From Clusia tigrina (Eukaryota > Arthropoda > Insecta > Diptera > Clusiidae): a DNA stretch of 64,000 nucleotides. The translations under genes were made by a program, and so were the position numbers. Shown piece after piece: positions 13,801-27,800 of this stretch (its first letter is position 1; each line of letters starts with the position of its first letter). The notes under the pieces were generated by a model. It was not told the DNA's origin. It worked only from the letters and a program-made list of their open reading frames with translations, and did no database searches. The stretch is taken from the NCBI GenBank assembly GCA_920105625.2, contig OV050033.1, forward strand, positions 96,970,280 to 97,034,279. Reading direction: 5' to 3'.

Positions 13801-15300
13801 CGAGCCTCTTGTCAATTTAAGCTATCGCTCAAAGCTATGCTACCCTTGATTCCCAAATCAAACACTGATAAAACTTCAAGTGGCCCTAACTTCTATACGG
13901 TACGTCCTACACCTATCAAAGTTTGCAACATACAAATGCTTGTAACTTTTTACTGGAGCGTAAAAAAAACTTGAAACTTTGTAACAATAAAGCACTCGAG
14001 CCTCTTGTCAATTTAAGCTATCGTTCAAGGCTACGCTACCCTTGAGTCCCAAATCAAACACTGATAAAACTTCAAGTGGCCCTAACTTCTATACGGTACG
14101 TCCTACACCTATCAAAGTTTGCAACACACAAATGCTTGTAACTTTTTACTGGAGCGTAAAAAAAACTTGAAACTTTGTAACATTAAGTACGCGAGCCTCT
14201 TGTCAATTTAAGCTATCGTTCAAGGCTACGCTACCCTTGAGTCCCAAATCAAACACTGATAAAACTTCAAGTGGCCCTAACTTCTATACGGTACGTCCTA
14301 CACCTATCAAAGTTTGCAACATACAAATGCTTGTAACTTTTTACTGGAGCGTCATAAAGCCTTGATATTTTGTAACAATAAAGCACTCGAGCCGCTTGTC
14401 AATTTAAGCTATCGTTCAAGGCTACGCTACCCTTGAGTCCCAAATCAAACACTGATAAAACTTCAAGTGGCCCTAACTTCTATACGGTACGTCCTACACC
14501 TATCAAAGTTTGCAACATACAAATGCTTGTAACTTTTTACTGGAGCGTAAAAAAAACTTGAAACTTTGTAACACTAAAGTACGCGAGCCTCTTGTCAATT
14601 TAAGCTATCGCTCAAAGCAATGCTACCCTTGATTCCCAAATCAAACACTGATAAAACTTCAAGTGGCCCTAACTTCTATACGGTACGTCCTACACCTATC
14701 AAAGCTTCCAACATACAAATGCTTTGAACTTTTTACTGGAGCGTCATAAAACCTTGAAATTTTGTAACAATAAAGCACTCGAGCCTCTTGTCAATTTAAG
14801 CTATCGTTCAAGGCTACGCTACCCTTGAGTCCCAAATCAAACACTGATAAGACTTCAAATGGCCCTAGCTTCTATACGGTACGTCCTACAATTATCAAAG
14901 TTTGCAACATACAAATGCTTGTAACTTTTTACTGGAGCGTAAAAAAAACTTGAAACTTTGTAACACTAAAGTACGCGAGCCTCTTGTCAATTTAAGCTAT
15001 CGCTCAAAGCTTTGCTACCCTTGATTCCCAAATCAAACACTGATAAAACTTCAAGTGGCCCTAACTTCTATACGGTACGTCCTACACCTATCAAAGTTTG
15101 CAACATACAAATGCTTGTAACTTTTTACTGGAGCGTCATAAAACCTTGATATTTTGTAACAATAAAGCACTCGAGCCTATTGTCAATTTAAGCTATCGTT
15201 CAAGGCTACGCTACCCTTGAGTCCCAAATCAAACACTGATAAAACTTCAAGTGGCCCTAACTTCTATACGGTACGTCCTACACCTATCAAAGTTTGCAAC
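10800..15300 (+). repeat. Tandem pair of 11/12-unit higher-order repeats carrying marker block D
   Basis: Markers recur first at 11-unit and then at 12-unit spacing. CCTTAATTCCC is at 10911 and 13064, TACATCC at 10961 and 13114, and AACTTTTATAC at 11147 and 13300, all 2153 apart (11 units minus 3 bases). TCTTGTGAATTTAAG is at 11262 and 13611, 2349 apart. CATTAAG is at about 11830 and 14181 and CAAAGCAATGC at about 12262 and 14613, 2351 apart. Copy 2 therefore has one extra unit at about 13.37-13.57 kb, bearing AACATCAAG and GGAGAGTA, or copy 1 has lost it. The remaining shortfalls match small deletions at 11417, 11831 and 14182. Confidence 0.88.
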
Positions 15301-18300
15301 ATACAAATGCTTGTAACTTTTTACTGGAGCGTAAAAAAAACTTGAAACTTTGTAACACTAAAGTATGCGAGCCTCTTGTCAATTTAAGCTATCGCTCAAA
15401 GCTATGCTACCCTTGATTCCCAAATCAAACACTGATAAAACTTCAAGTGGCCCTAACTTCTATACGGTACGTCCTACACCTATGAAAGTTTGCAACATAC
15501 AAATGCTTGTAACTTTTTACTGGAGCGTCATAAAACCTTGATATTTTGTAACAATAAAGCACTCGAGCCTCTTGTCAATTTAAGCTATCGTTCAAGGCTA
15601 CGCTACCCTTGAGTCCCAAATCAAACACTGATAAAGTTTCAAATGGCCCAAACTTTTATACGGTACGTCCTACAATTATCAAAGTTTGCAACATACAAAT
15701 GCTTGTAACTTTTTACTGGAGCGTAAAAAAAACTTGAAACTTTGTAACACTAAAGTACGCGAGCCTCTTGTCAATTTAAGCTATCGCTCAAAGCTATGCT
15801 ACCCTTGATTCCCAAATCAAACACTGATAAAACTTCAAATGGCCCTAGCTTCTATACGGTACGTCCTACAATTATCAAAGTTTGCAACATACAAATGCTT
15901 TGAACTTTTTACTGGAGCGTCATAAAACCTTGAAATTTTGTAACAATAAAGTACTCGCGCCTCTTGTCAATTTAAGCTATAGCTCAAAGCTATGCTACCC
16001 TTGAGTCCCAAATCAAACACTGACAAAGCTTCAAATGGCCCAAACTTCTATACGGTACGTCCTACAATTATCAAAGTTTGCAACATACAAATGCTTGTAA
16101 CTTTTTACTGGAGCGTAAAAAAAACTTGAAACTTTGTAACAATAAAGCACTCGAGCCTCTTGTCAATTTAAGCTATCGTTCAAGGCTACGCTACCCTTGA
16201 GTCCCAAATCAAACACTGACAAAGCTTCAAATGGCCCAAACTTCTATACGGTACGTCCTACAATTATCAAAGTTTGCAACATACAAATGCTTGTAACTTT
16301 TTACTGGAGCGTCATAAAACCTTGATATTTTGTAACACTAAAGTACGCGAGCCTCTTGTCAATTTAAGCTATCGCTCAAAGCTATGCTTCCCTTGATTCC
16401 CAAATCAAACACTGATAAAACTTCAAGTGGCCCTAACTTCTATACGGTACGTCCTACAATTATCAAAGTTTGCAACATACAAATGCTTGTAACTTTTTAC
16501 TGGAGCGTCAAAAAACCTTGATATTTTGTAACAATAAAGCACTCGAGCCTCTTGTCAATTTAAGCTATCGTTCAAGGCTACGCTACCCTTGAGTCCCAAA
16601 TCAAACACTGATAAAACTTCAAATGGCCCTAGCTTCTATACGGTACGTCCTACAATTATCAAAGTTTGCAACATACCAATGCTTGTAACTTTTTACTGGA
16701 GCGTAAAAAAAACTTGAAACTTTGTAACACTAAAGTACGCGAGCCTCTTGTCAATTTAAGCTATCGCTCAAAGCTATGCTACCCTTGATTCCCAAATCAA
16801 ACACTGATAAAACTTCAAGTGGCCCTAACTTCTATACGGTACGTCCTACACCTATCAAAGCTTCCAACATACAAATGCTTTGAACTTTTTACTGGAGCGT
16901 CATAAAACCTTGAAATTTTGTAAGAATAAAGCACTCGAGCCTCTTGTCAATTTAAGCTATCGTTCAAGGCTACGCTACCCTTGAGTCCCAAATCAAACAC
17001 TGATAAAGCTTCAAATGGCCCAAACTTCTATACGGTACGTCCTACAATTATCAAAGTTTGCAACATACAAATGCTTGTAACTTTTTACTGGAGCGTAAAA
17101 AAAACTTGAAACTTTGTAACACTAAAGTACGCGAGCCTCTTGTCAATTTAAGCTATCGCTCAAAGCTATGCTACCCTTGATTCCCAAATCAAACACTGAT
17201 AAAACTTCAAATGGCCCTAGCTTCTATACGGTACGTCCTACAATTATCAAAGTTTGCAACATACAAATGCTTGTAACTTTTTACTGGAGCGTAAAAAAAA
17301 CTTGAAACTTTGTAACACTAAAGTACGCGAGCCTCTTGTCAATTTAAGCTATCGCTCAAAGCTATGCTACCCTTGATTCCCAAATCAAACACTGATAAAA
17401 CTTCAAGTGGCCCTAACTTCTATAAGGTACGTCCTACACCTATCAAAGCTTCCCACATACAAATGCTTTGAACTTTTTACTGGAGCGTCATAAAACCTTG
17501 AATTTGTGTAACAATAAAGTACTCGCGCCTCTTGTCAATTTAAGCTATCGTTCAAGGCTACGCTACCCTTGAGTCCCAAATCAAACACTGATAAAACTTC
17601 AAATGGCCCTAGCTTCTATACGGTACGTCCTACAATTATCAAAGTTTGCAACATACAAATGCTTGTAACTTTTTACTGGAGCGTAAAAAAAACTTGAAAC
17701 TTTGTAACACTAAAGTACGCGAGCCTCTTGTCAATTTAAGCTATCGCTCAAAGCTATGCTACCCTTGATTCCCAAATCAAACACTGATAAAACTTCAAGT
17801 GGCCCTAACTTCTATACGGTACGTCCTACACCTATCAAAGCTTCCAACATACAAATGCTTTGAACTTTTTACTGGAGCGTCATAAAACCTTGAAATTTTG
17901 TAACAATAAAGTACTCGAGCCTCTTGTCAATTTAAGCTATCGCTCAAAGCTATGCTACCCTTGATTCCCAAATCAAACACTGATAAAACTTCAAGTGGCC
18001 CTAACTTCTATACGGTACGTCCTACACCTATCAAAGTTTGCAACATACAAATGCTTGTAACTTTTTACTGGAGCGTCATAAAACCTTGATATTTTGTAAC
18101 AATAAAGCACTCGAGCCTCTTGTCAATTTAAGCTATCGTTCAAGGCTACGCTACCCTTGAGTCCCAAATCAAACACTGATAAAACTTCAAATGGCCCTAG
18201 CTTCTATACGGTACGTCCTACAATTATCAAAGTTTGCAACATACAATGGCTTGTAACTTTTTACTGGAGCGTAAAAAAAACTTGAAACTTTGTAACAATA

Positions 18301-21300
18301 AAGTACTCGAGCCTCTTGTCAATTTAAGCTATCGCTCAAAGCTATGCTACCCTTGAGTCCCAAATCAAACACTGATAAAACTTCAAGTGGCCCTAACTTC
18401 TATACGGAACGTCCTACACCTATCAAAGCTTCCAACATACAAATGCTTTGAACTTTTTACTGGAGCGTCATAAAACCTTGAAATTTTTTAACACTAAAGT
18501 ACGCGAGCCTCTTGTCAATTTAAGCTATCGCTCAAGGCTACGCTACCCTTGAGTCCCAAATCAAACACTGATAAAACTTCAAGTGGCCCTAACTTCTATA
18601 CGGTACGTCCTACACCTATCAAAGTTTGCAACATACAAATGCTTGTAACTTTTTACTGGAGCGTCATAAAACCTTGAAATTTTGTAACAATAAAGTACTC
18701 GCGCCTCTTGTCAATTTAAGCTATCGTTCAAGACTACGCTACCCTTGAGTCCCAAATCAAACACTGATAAAATTTCAAATGGCCCTAGCTTCTATACGGT
18801 ACGTCCTACAATTATCAAAGTTTGCAACATACAAATGCTTGTAACTTTTTACTGGAGCGTAGAAAAAACTTGAAACTTTGTAACAATAAAGCACTCGAGC
18901 CTCTTGTCAATTTAAGCTATCGTTCAAGGCTACGCTACCCTTGAGTCCCAAATCAAACACTGATAAAACTTCAAATGGCCCTAGCTTCTATACGGTACGT
19001 CCTACAATTATCAAAGTTTGCAACATACAAATGCTTGTAACTTTTTACTGGAGCGTCATAAAACCTTGATATTTTGTAACAATAAAGCACTCGAGCCTCT
19101 TGTCAATTTAAGCTATCGCTCAAAGCTATGCTACCCTTGATTCCCAAATCAAACACTGATAAAACTTCAAGTGGCCCTAACTTCTATACGGTACGTCCTA
19201 CACCTATCAAAGCTTCCAACATACAAATGCTTTGAACTTTTTACTGGAGCGTCATAAAACCTTGAAATTTTGTAACAATAAAGCACTCGAGCCTCTTGTC
19301 AATTTAAGCTATCGTTCAAGGCTACGCTACCCTTGAGTCCCAAATCAAACACTGATAAAACTTCAAATGGCCCTAGCTTCTATACGGTACGTCCTACAAT
19401 TATCAAAGTTTGCAACATACAAATGCTTGTAACTTTTTACTGGAGCGTAAAAAAAACTTGAAACTTTGTAACACTAAAGTACGCGAGCCTCTTGTCAATT
19501 TAAGCTATCGCTCAAAGCTATGCTACCCTTGATTCCCAAATCAAACACTGATAAAACTTCAAGTGGCCCTAACTTCTATACGGTACGTCCTACACCTATC
19601 AAAGTTTGCAACATACAAATGCTTGTAACTTTTTACTGGAGCGTCATAAAACCTTGATATTTTGTAACAATAAAGCACTCGAGCCTCTTGTCAATTTAAG
19701 CTATCGTTCAAAGCTATGCTACCCTTGATTCCCAAATCAAACACTGATAAAACTTCAAGTGGCCCTAACTTCTATACGGTACGTCCTACAATTATCAAAG
19801 TTTGCAACATACAAATGCTTGTAACTTTTTACTGGAGCGTCATAAAACCTTGATATTTTGTAACACTAAAGTACGCGAGCCTCTTGTCAATTTAAGCTGT
19901 CGCTCAAAGCTATGCTACCCTTGATTCCCAAATCAAACACTGATAAAACTTCAAGTGGCCCTAACTTCTATACGGTACGTCCTACACCTATCAAAGCTTC
20001 CAACATACAAATGCTTTGAACTTTTTACTGGAGCGTCATAAAACCTTGAAATTTTGTAACAATAAAGCACTCGAGCCTCTTGTCAATTTAAGCTATCGTT
20101 CAAGGCTACGCTACCCTTGAGTCCCAAATCAAACACTGATAAAACTTCAAATGGCCCTAGTTTCTATACGGTACGTCCTACAATTATCAAAGTTTGCAAC
20201 ATACAAATGCTTGTAACTTTTTACTGGAGCGTAAAAAAAACTTGAAACTTTGTAACACTAAAGTACGCGAGCCTCTTGTCAATTTAAGCTATCGCTCAAA
20301 GCTATGCTACCCTTGATTCCCAAATCAAACACTGATAAAACTTCAAGTGGCCCTAACTTCTATACGGTACGTCCTACACCTATCAAAGCTTCCAACATAC
20401 AAATGCTTTGAACTTTTTACTGGAGCGTCATAAAACCTTGAAATTTTGTAACACTAAAGTACGCGAGCCTCTTGTCAATTTAAGCTATCGCTCAAAGCTA
20501 TGCTACCCTTGATTCCCAAATCAAACACTGATAAAACTTCAAGTGGCCCTAACTTCTATATGGTACGTCCTACACCTATCAAAGTTTGCAACATACAAAT
20601 GTTTGTAACTTTTTACTGGAGCGTCATAAAACCTTGATATTTTGTAACAATAAAGCACTCGAGCCTCTTGTCAATTTAAGCTATCGTTCAAGGCTACGCT
20701 ACCCTTGAGTCCCAAATCAAACACTGATAAAACTTCAAATGGCCCTAGCTTCTATACGGTACGTCCTACAATTATCAAAGTTTGCAACATACAAATGCTT
20801 GTAACTTTTTACTGGAGCGTCATAAAACCTTGATATTTTGTAACACTAAAGTACGCGAGCCTCTTGTCAATTTAAGCTATCGCTCAAAGCTATGCTACCC
20901 TTGATTCCCAAATCAAACACTGATAAAACTTTAAGTGGCCCTAACTTCTATACGGTACGTCCTACACCTATCAAAGTTTGCAACATACAAATGCTTGTAA
21001 CTTTTTACTGGAGCGTCATAAAACCTTAATATTTTGTAACAATAAAGCACTCGAGCCTCTTGTCAATTTAAGCTATCGTTCAAGGCTACGCTACCCTTGA
21101 GTCCCAAATCAAACACTGATAAAACTTCAAATGGCCCTAGCTTCTATACGGTACGTTCTACAATTATCAAAGTTTGCAACATACAAATGCTTGTAACTTT
21201 TTACTGGAGCGTAAAAAAAACTTGAAACTTTGTAACACTAAAGTACGCGAGCCTCTTGTCAATTTAAGCTATCGCTCAAAGCTATGCTACCCTTGATTCC

Positions 21301-21757
21301 CAAATCAAACACTGATAAAACTTCAAGTGGCCCTAACTTCTATACGGTACGTCCTACACCTATCAAAGCTTCCAACATACAAATGCTTTGAACTTTTTAC
21401 TGGAGCGTCATAAAACCTTGAAATTTTGTAACAATAAAGCACTCGAGCCTCTTGTCAATTTAAGCTATCGTTCAAGGCTACGCTACCCTTGAGTCCCAAA
21501 TCAAACACTGATAAAACTTCAAATGGCCCAAACTTCTATACGGTACGTCCTACAATTATCAAAGTTTGCAACATACAAATGCTTGTAACTTTTTACTGGA
21601 GCGTCATAAAACCTTGAAACTTTGTAACACTAAAGTACGCGAGCCTCTTGTCAATTTAAGCTATCGTTCAAGGCAACGCTACCCTTGAGTCCCAAATCAA
21701 ACACTGATAAAACTTCAAATGGCCCTAGCTTCTATACGGTACGTCCTTCAATTATCA
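15300..21757 (+). repeat. Heterogeneous A/B/C zone
   Basis: About 33 units with irregular A, B and C order and many hybrids. Private variants include GATAAAGTTTC at 15632, GACAAAGC near 16021 and 16219, ACATACCAAT near 16673, CTTCCCACATAC near 17449, ACATACAATGG near 18241, and CTCGCGCC replacing CTCGAGCC at several A/B-boundary positions (about 15955, 17522, 18688). I saw no long, well-conserved higher-order repeat here. It looks older or more reshuffled than the flanking blocks. No gene is seen. Confidence 0.8.
19202..19397 (+). repeat. Type C monomer (representative, HindIII-bearing head)
   Basis: The head of this unit reads CAAAGCTTCCAAC with CTTTGAAC at positions 30-37, so it differs from A and B at unit positions 12, 15, 32 and 33. 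It has TTGAAATTTTG at 61-71. The rest is B-like, with AATAAA, CTCGAG and GTTCAAGGC. The AAGCTT is a HindIII site at 9-14, absent from A and B. C heads recur for example at about 981, 1177, 2353, 3137, 3333, 4509, 12347, 14698, 16854, 17834, 19986, 20378, 21358, 22143, 22927, 24107, 50159 and 50747. They are missing from 4.7-12.3 kb and most of 25-50 kb. Confidence 0.9.
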
Positions 21758-22454
21758 AAGTTTGCAACATACAAATGCTTGTAACTTTTTACTGGAGCGT
21801 CATAAAACCTTGATATTTTGTAACACTAAAGTACGCGAGCCTCTTGTCAATTTAAGCTATCGCTCAAAGCTATGCTACCCTGGATTCCCAAATCAAACAC
21901 TGATAAAACTCCAAGTGGCCCTAACTTCTATACGGTACGTCCTACACCTATCAAAGCTTCCAACATACAAATGCTTTGAACTTTTTACTGGAGCGTCATA
22001 AAACCTTGAAATTTTGTAACAATAAAGCACTCGAGCCTCTTGTCAATTTAAGCTATCGTTCAAGGCTACGCTACCCTTGAGTCCCAAATCAAACACTGAT
22101 AAAACTTCAAGTGGCCCTAACTTCTATACGGTACGTCCTACACCTATCAAAGCTTCCAACATACAAATGCTTTGAACTTTTTACTGGAGCGTCATAAAAC
22201 CTTGAAATTTTGTAACAATAAAGCACTCGAGCCTCTTGTCAATTTAAGCTATCGTTCAAGGCTATGCTACCCTTGATTCCCAACTCAAACACTGATAAAA
22301 CTTCAAGTGGCCCTAACTTCTATACGGTACGTCCTACAATTATCAAAGTTTGCAACATACAAATGCTTGTAACTTTTTACTGGAGCGTCATAAAACCTTG
22401 ATATTTTGTAACACTAAAGTACGCGAGCCTCTTGTCAATTTAAGCTATCGCTCA

Positions 22455-22475
22455 AAGCTATGCTTGATTCCCAAA
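22455..22475 (+). repeat. 5-base deletion inside a monomer
   Basis: GCTACCCTTGATTCC is shortened to GCTTGATTCC. It is the largest single indel in the window. Spacings across it fall by exactly five bases, so it is private to this copy. Confidence 0.9.
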
Positions 22476-23704
22476 TCAAACACTGATAAAACTTCAAGTG
22501 GCCCTAACTTCTATACGGTACGTCCTACACCTATCAAAGTTTGCAACATACAAATGCTTGTAACTTTTTACTGGAGCGTCATAAAACCTTGATATTTTGT
22601 AACAATAAAGCACTCGAGCCTCTTGTCAATTTAAGCTATCGTTCAAGGCTACGCTACCCTTGAGTCCCAAATCAAACACTGATAAAACTTCAAATGGCCC
22701 TAGCTTCTATACGGTACGTCCTACAATTATCAAAGTTTGCAACATACAAATGCTTGTAACTTTTTACTGGAGCGTAAAAAAAACTTGAAACTTTGTAACA
22801 CTAAAGTACGCGAGCCTCTTGTCAATTTAAGCTATCGCTCAAAGCTATGCTACCCTTGATTCCCAAATCAAACACTGATAAAACTTCAAGTGGCCCTAAC
22901 TTCTATACGGTACGTCCTACACCTATCAAAGCTTCCAACATACAAATGCTTTGAACTTTTTACTGGAGCGTCATAAAACCTTGAAATTTTGTAACAATAA
23001 AGCACTCGAGCCTCTTGTCAATTTAAGCTATAGTTCAAGGCTACGCTACCCTTGAGTCCCAAATCAAACACTGATAAAGCTTCAAATGGCCCAAACTTCT
23101 ATACGGTACGTCCTACAATTATCAAAGTTTGCAACATACAAATGCTTGTAACTTTTTACTGGAGCGTAAAAAAACCTTGAAATTTTGTAACACTAAAGTA
23201 CGCGAGCCTCTTGTCAATTTAAGCTATCGCTCAAAGCTATGCTACCCTTGATTCCCAAATCAAACACTGATAAAACTTCAAGTGGCCCTAACTTCTATAC
23301 GGTACGTCCTACAATTATCAAAGTTTGCAACATACAAATGCTTGTAACTTTTTACTGGAGCGTCATAAAACCTTGATATTTTGTAACAATAAAGCACTCG
23401 AGCCTCTTGTCAATTTAAGCTATCGTTCAAGGCTACGCTACCCTTGAGTCCCAAATCAAACACTGATAAAACTTCAAATGGCCCTAGCTTCTATACGGTA
23501 CGTCCTACAATTATCAAAGTTTGCAACATACAAATGCTTGTAACTTTTTACTGGAGCGTCATAAAACCTTGATATTTTGTAACAATAAAGCACTCGAGCC
23601 TCTTGTCAATTTAAGCTATCGCTCAAAGCTATGCTACCCTTGATTCCCAAATCAAACACTGATAAAACTTCAAGTGGCTCTAACTTCTATACGGTACGTC
23701 CTAC

Positions 23705-23901
23705 ACCTATCAAAGTTTGCAACATACACATGATTGTAACTTTTTACTGGAGCGTCATTAAAACCTTGAAATTTTGTAACAATAAAGCACTCGAGCCTCT
23801 TGTCAATTTAAGCTATCGTTCAAGGCTACGCTACCCTGGAGTCCCAAATCAAACACTGATAAAACTTCAAATGGCCCTAGCTTCTATACGGTACGTCCTA
23901 C
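23705..23901 (+). repeat. Unusually diverged 197-bp monomer
   Basis: This unit carries CATACACATGATTG in place of CATACAAATGCTTG and CGTCATTAAAACC with an inserted T. It also has CCCTGGAGTCC, a change shared with the unit near 4247. The inserted T is what lets the short reading frame at 23631-23936 reach 101 codons; this is coincidental rather than a gene. Confidence 0.85.
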
Positions 23902-24899
23902 AATTATCAAAGTTTGCAACATACAAATGCTTGTAACTTTTTACTGGAGCGTAAAAAAAACTTGAAACTTTGTAACACTAAAGTACGCGAGCTTCTTGTC
24001 AATTTAAGCTATCGCTCAAAGCTATGCTACCCTTGATTCCCAAATCAAACACTGATAAAACTTCAAGTGGCCCTAACTTCTATACGGTACGTCCTACACC
24101 ATTCAAAGCTTCCAACATACAAATGCTTTGAACTTTTTACTGGAGCGTCATAAAACCTTGAAATTTTGTAACAATAAAGCACTCGAGCCTCTTGTCAATT
24201 TAAGCTATCGTTCAAGGCTACGCTACCCTTGAGTCCCAAATCAAACACTGATAAAACTTCAAATGGCCCTAGCTTCTATACGGTACGTCCTACAATTATC
24301 AAAGTTTGCAACATACAAATGCTTGTAACTTTTTACTGGAGCGTAAAAAAAACTTGAAACTTTGTAACACTAAAGTACGCGAGCCTCTTGTCAATTTAAG
24401 CTATCGCTCAAAGCTATGCTACCCTTGATTCCCAAATCAAACACTGATAAAACTTCAAGTGGCCCTAACTTCTATACGGTACGTCCTACACCTATCAAAG
24501 TTTGCAACATACAAATGCTTGTAACTTTTTACTGGAGCGTCATAAAACCTTGATATTTTGTAACAATAAAGCACTCGAGCCTCTTGTCAATTTAAGCTAC
24601 CGTTCAAGGCAACGCTACCCTTGAGTCCCAAATCAAACACTGATAAAACTTCAAGTGGCCCTAACTTCTATACGGTACGTCCTACACCTATCAAAGTTTG
24701 CAACATACAAATGCTTGTAACTTTTTACTGGAGCGTAAAAAAAACTTGAAACTTTGTAACACTAAAGTACGCGAGCCTCTTGTCAATTTAAGCTATCGCT
24801 GAAAGCTATGCTACCCTTGATTCCCAAATCAAACACTGATAAAACTTCAAGTGGCCCTAACTTCTATACGGTACGTCCTACACCTATCAAAGTTTGCAA

Positions 24900-27800
24900 C
24901 ATACAAATGCTTGTAACTTTTTACTGGAGCGTCATAAAACCTTGATATTTTGTAACAATAAAGCACTCGAGCCTCTTGTCAATTTAAGCTATCGTTCAAG
25001 GCTACGCTACCCTTGAGTCCCAAATCAAACACTGATAAAACTTCAAATGGCCCTAGCTTCTATACGGTACGTCCTACAATTATCAAAGTTTGCAACATAC
25101 AAATGCTTGTAACTTTTTACTGGAGCGTAAAAAAAACTTGAAACTTTGTAACACTAAAGTACACGAGCCTCTTGTCAATTTAAGCTATCGCTCAAAGCTA
25201 TGCTACCCTTGATTCCCAAATCAAACACTGATAAAACTTCAAGTGGCCCTAACTTCTATACGGTACGTCCTACACCTATCAAAGTTTGCAACATACAAAT
25301 GCTTGTAACTTTTTACTGGAGCGTCATAAAACCTTGATATTTTGTAACAATAAAGCACTCGAGCCTCTTGTCAATTTAAGCTATCGTTCAAGGCTACGCT
25401 ACCCTTGAGTCCCATATCAAACACTGATAAAACTTCAAGTGGCCCTAACTTCTATACGGTACGTCCTACACCTATCAAAGTTTGCAACATACAAATGCTT
25501 GTAACTTTTTACTGGAGCGTAAAAAAAACTTGAAACTTTGTAACACTAAAGTACGCGAGCCTCTTGTCAATTTAAGCTATCGTTCAAAGCTATGCTACCC
25601 TTGATTCCCAAATCAAACACTGATAAAACTTCAAGTGGCCCTAACTTCTATACGGTACGTCCTACACCTATCAAAGTTTGCAACATAAAAATGCTTGTAA
25701 CTTTTTACTGGAGCGTCATAAAACCTTGATATTTTGTAACAATAAAGCACTCGAGCCTCTTGTCAATTTAAGCTATCGTTCAAGGCTACGCTACCCTTGA
25801 GTCCCAAATCAAACACTGATAAAACTTCAAGTGGCCCTAACTTCTATACGGTACGTCCTACACCTATCAAAGTTTGCAACATACAAATGCTTGTAACTTT
25901 TTACTGGAGCGTCATAAAACCTTGATATTTTGTAACAATAAAGCACTCGAGCCTCTTGTCAATTTAAGCTATCGTTCAAGGCTACGCTACCCTTGAGTCC
26001 CAAATCGAACACTGATAAAACTTCAAGTGGCCCTAACTTCTATACGGTATGTCCTACACCTATCAAAGTTTGCAACATACAAATGCTTGTAACTTTTTAC
26101 TGGAGCGTAAAAAAAACTTGAAACTTTGTAACACTAAAGTACGCGAGCCTCTTGTCAATTTAAGCTATCGCTCAAAGCTATGCTACCCTTGATTCCCAAA
26201 TCAAACACTGATAAAACTTCAAGTGGCCCTAACTTCTATACGGTACGTCCTACACCTATCAAAGTTTGCAACATACAAATGCTTGTAACTTTTTACTGGA
26301 GCGTCATAAAACCTTGATAATTTGTAACAATAAAGCACTCGAGCCTCTTGTCAATTTAAGCTATCGTTCAAGGCCACGCTACCCTTGAGTCCCAAATCAA
26401 ACACTGATAAAACTTCAAGTGGCCCTAACTTCTATACGGTACGTCCTACACCTATCAAAGTTTGCAACATACAAATGCTTGTAACTTTTTACTGGAGCGT
26501 CATAAAACCTTGATATTTTGAAACAATAAAGCACTCGAGCCTCTTGTCAATTTAAGCTATCGTTCAAGGCTACGCTACCCTTGAGTCCCAAATCAAACAC
26601 TGATAAAACTTCAAGTGGCCCTAACTTCTATACGGTACGTCCTACACCTATCAAAGTTTGCAACATACAAATGCTTGTAACTTTTTACTGGAGCGTAAAA
26701 AAAACTTGAAACTTTGTAACACTAAAGTACGCGAGCCTCTTGTCAATTTAAGCTATCGCTCAAAGCTATGCTACCCTTGATTCCCAAATCAAACACTGAT
26801 AAAACTTCAAGTGGCCCTAACTTCTATACGGTACGTCCTACACCTATCAAAATTTGCAACATACAAATGCTTGTAACTTTTTACTGGAGCGTCATAAAAC
26901 CTTGATATTTTGTAACAATAAAGCACTCGAGCCTCTTGTCAATTTAAGCTATCGTTCAAGGCTACGCTACCCTTGAGTCCCAAATCAAACACTGATAAAA
27001 CTTCAAGTGGCCCTAACTTCTATACGGTACGTCCTACACCTATCAAAGTTTGCAACATACAAATGCTTGTAACTTTTTACTGGAGCGTAAAAAAAACTTG
27101 AAACTTTGTAACACTAAAGTACGCGAGCCTCTTGTCAATTTAAGCTATCGTTCAAAGCTATGCTACCCTTGATTCCCAAATCAAACACTGATAAAACTTC
27201 AAGTGGCCCTAACTTCTATACGGTACGTCCTACACCTATCAAAGTTTGCAACATACAAATGCTTGTAACTTTTTACTGGAGCGTCATAAAACCTTGATAT
27301 TTTGTAACAATAAAGCACTCGAGCCTCTTGTCAATTTAAGCTATCGTTCAAGGCTACGCTACCCTTGAGTCCCAAATCAAACACTGATAAAACTTCAAGT
27401 GGCCCTAACTTCTATACGGTACGTCCTACACCTATCAAAGTTTGCAACATACAAATGCTTGTAACTTTTTACTGGAGCGTCATAAAACCTTGATATTTTG
27501 TAACAATAAAGCACTCGAGCCTCTTGTCAATTTAAGCTATCGTTCAAGGCTACGCTACCCTTGAGTCCCAAATCAAACACTGATAAAACTTCAAGTGGCC
27601 CTAACTTCTATACGGTACGTCCTGCACCTATCAAAGTTTGCAACATACAAATGCTTGTAACTTTTTACTGGAGCGTAAAAAAAACTTGAAACTTTGTAAC
27701 ACTAAAGTACGCGAGCCTCTTGTCAATTTAAGCTATCGCTCAAAGCTATGCTACCCTTGATTCCCAAATCAAACACTGATAAAACTTCAAGTGGCCCTAA

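Larger units (their letters stand above)
21758..24900 (+). repeat. Second copy of the left-end block (matches 0.8-5.2 kb)
   Basis: CCCTGGATTCC is at 914 and 21879, 20965 apart (107 units minus 7 bases). TATAGTTC is at 3441 and 23029, and the seven-A tract followed by CC near 3578 and 23166. CCCTGGAGTCC lies near 4247 and 23836, and GGCAACGC at 5019 and 24608. The offset falls from 107 to 100 units between about 1.7 and 3.1 kb, so seven units (1372 bp) present on the left are absent here. A 5-base deletion at about 22462 and a 1-base insertion at about 23757 account for the remaining offsets exactly. Confidence 0.85.

Noticed and set aside
23631..23936. 101-codon open frame, the longest in the window
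   Set aside because: It exists because of an inserted T at about 23757 and a T-to-G change at CCCTGGAGTCC. The content is satellite translated in shifting frames.
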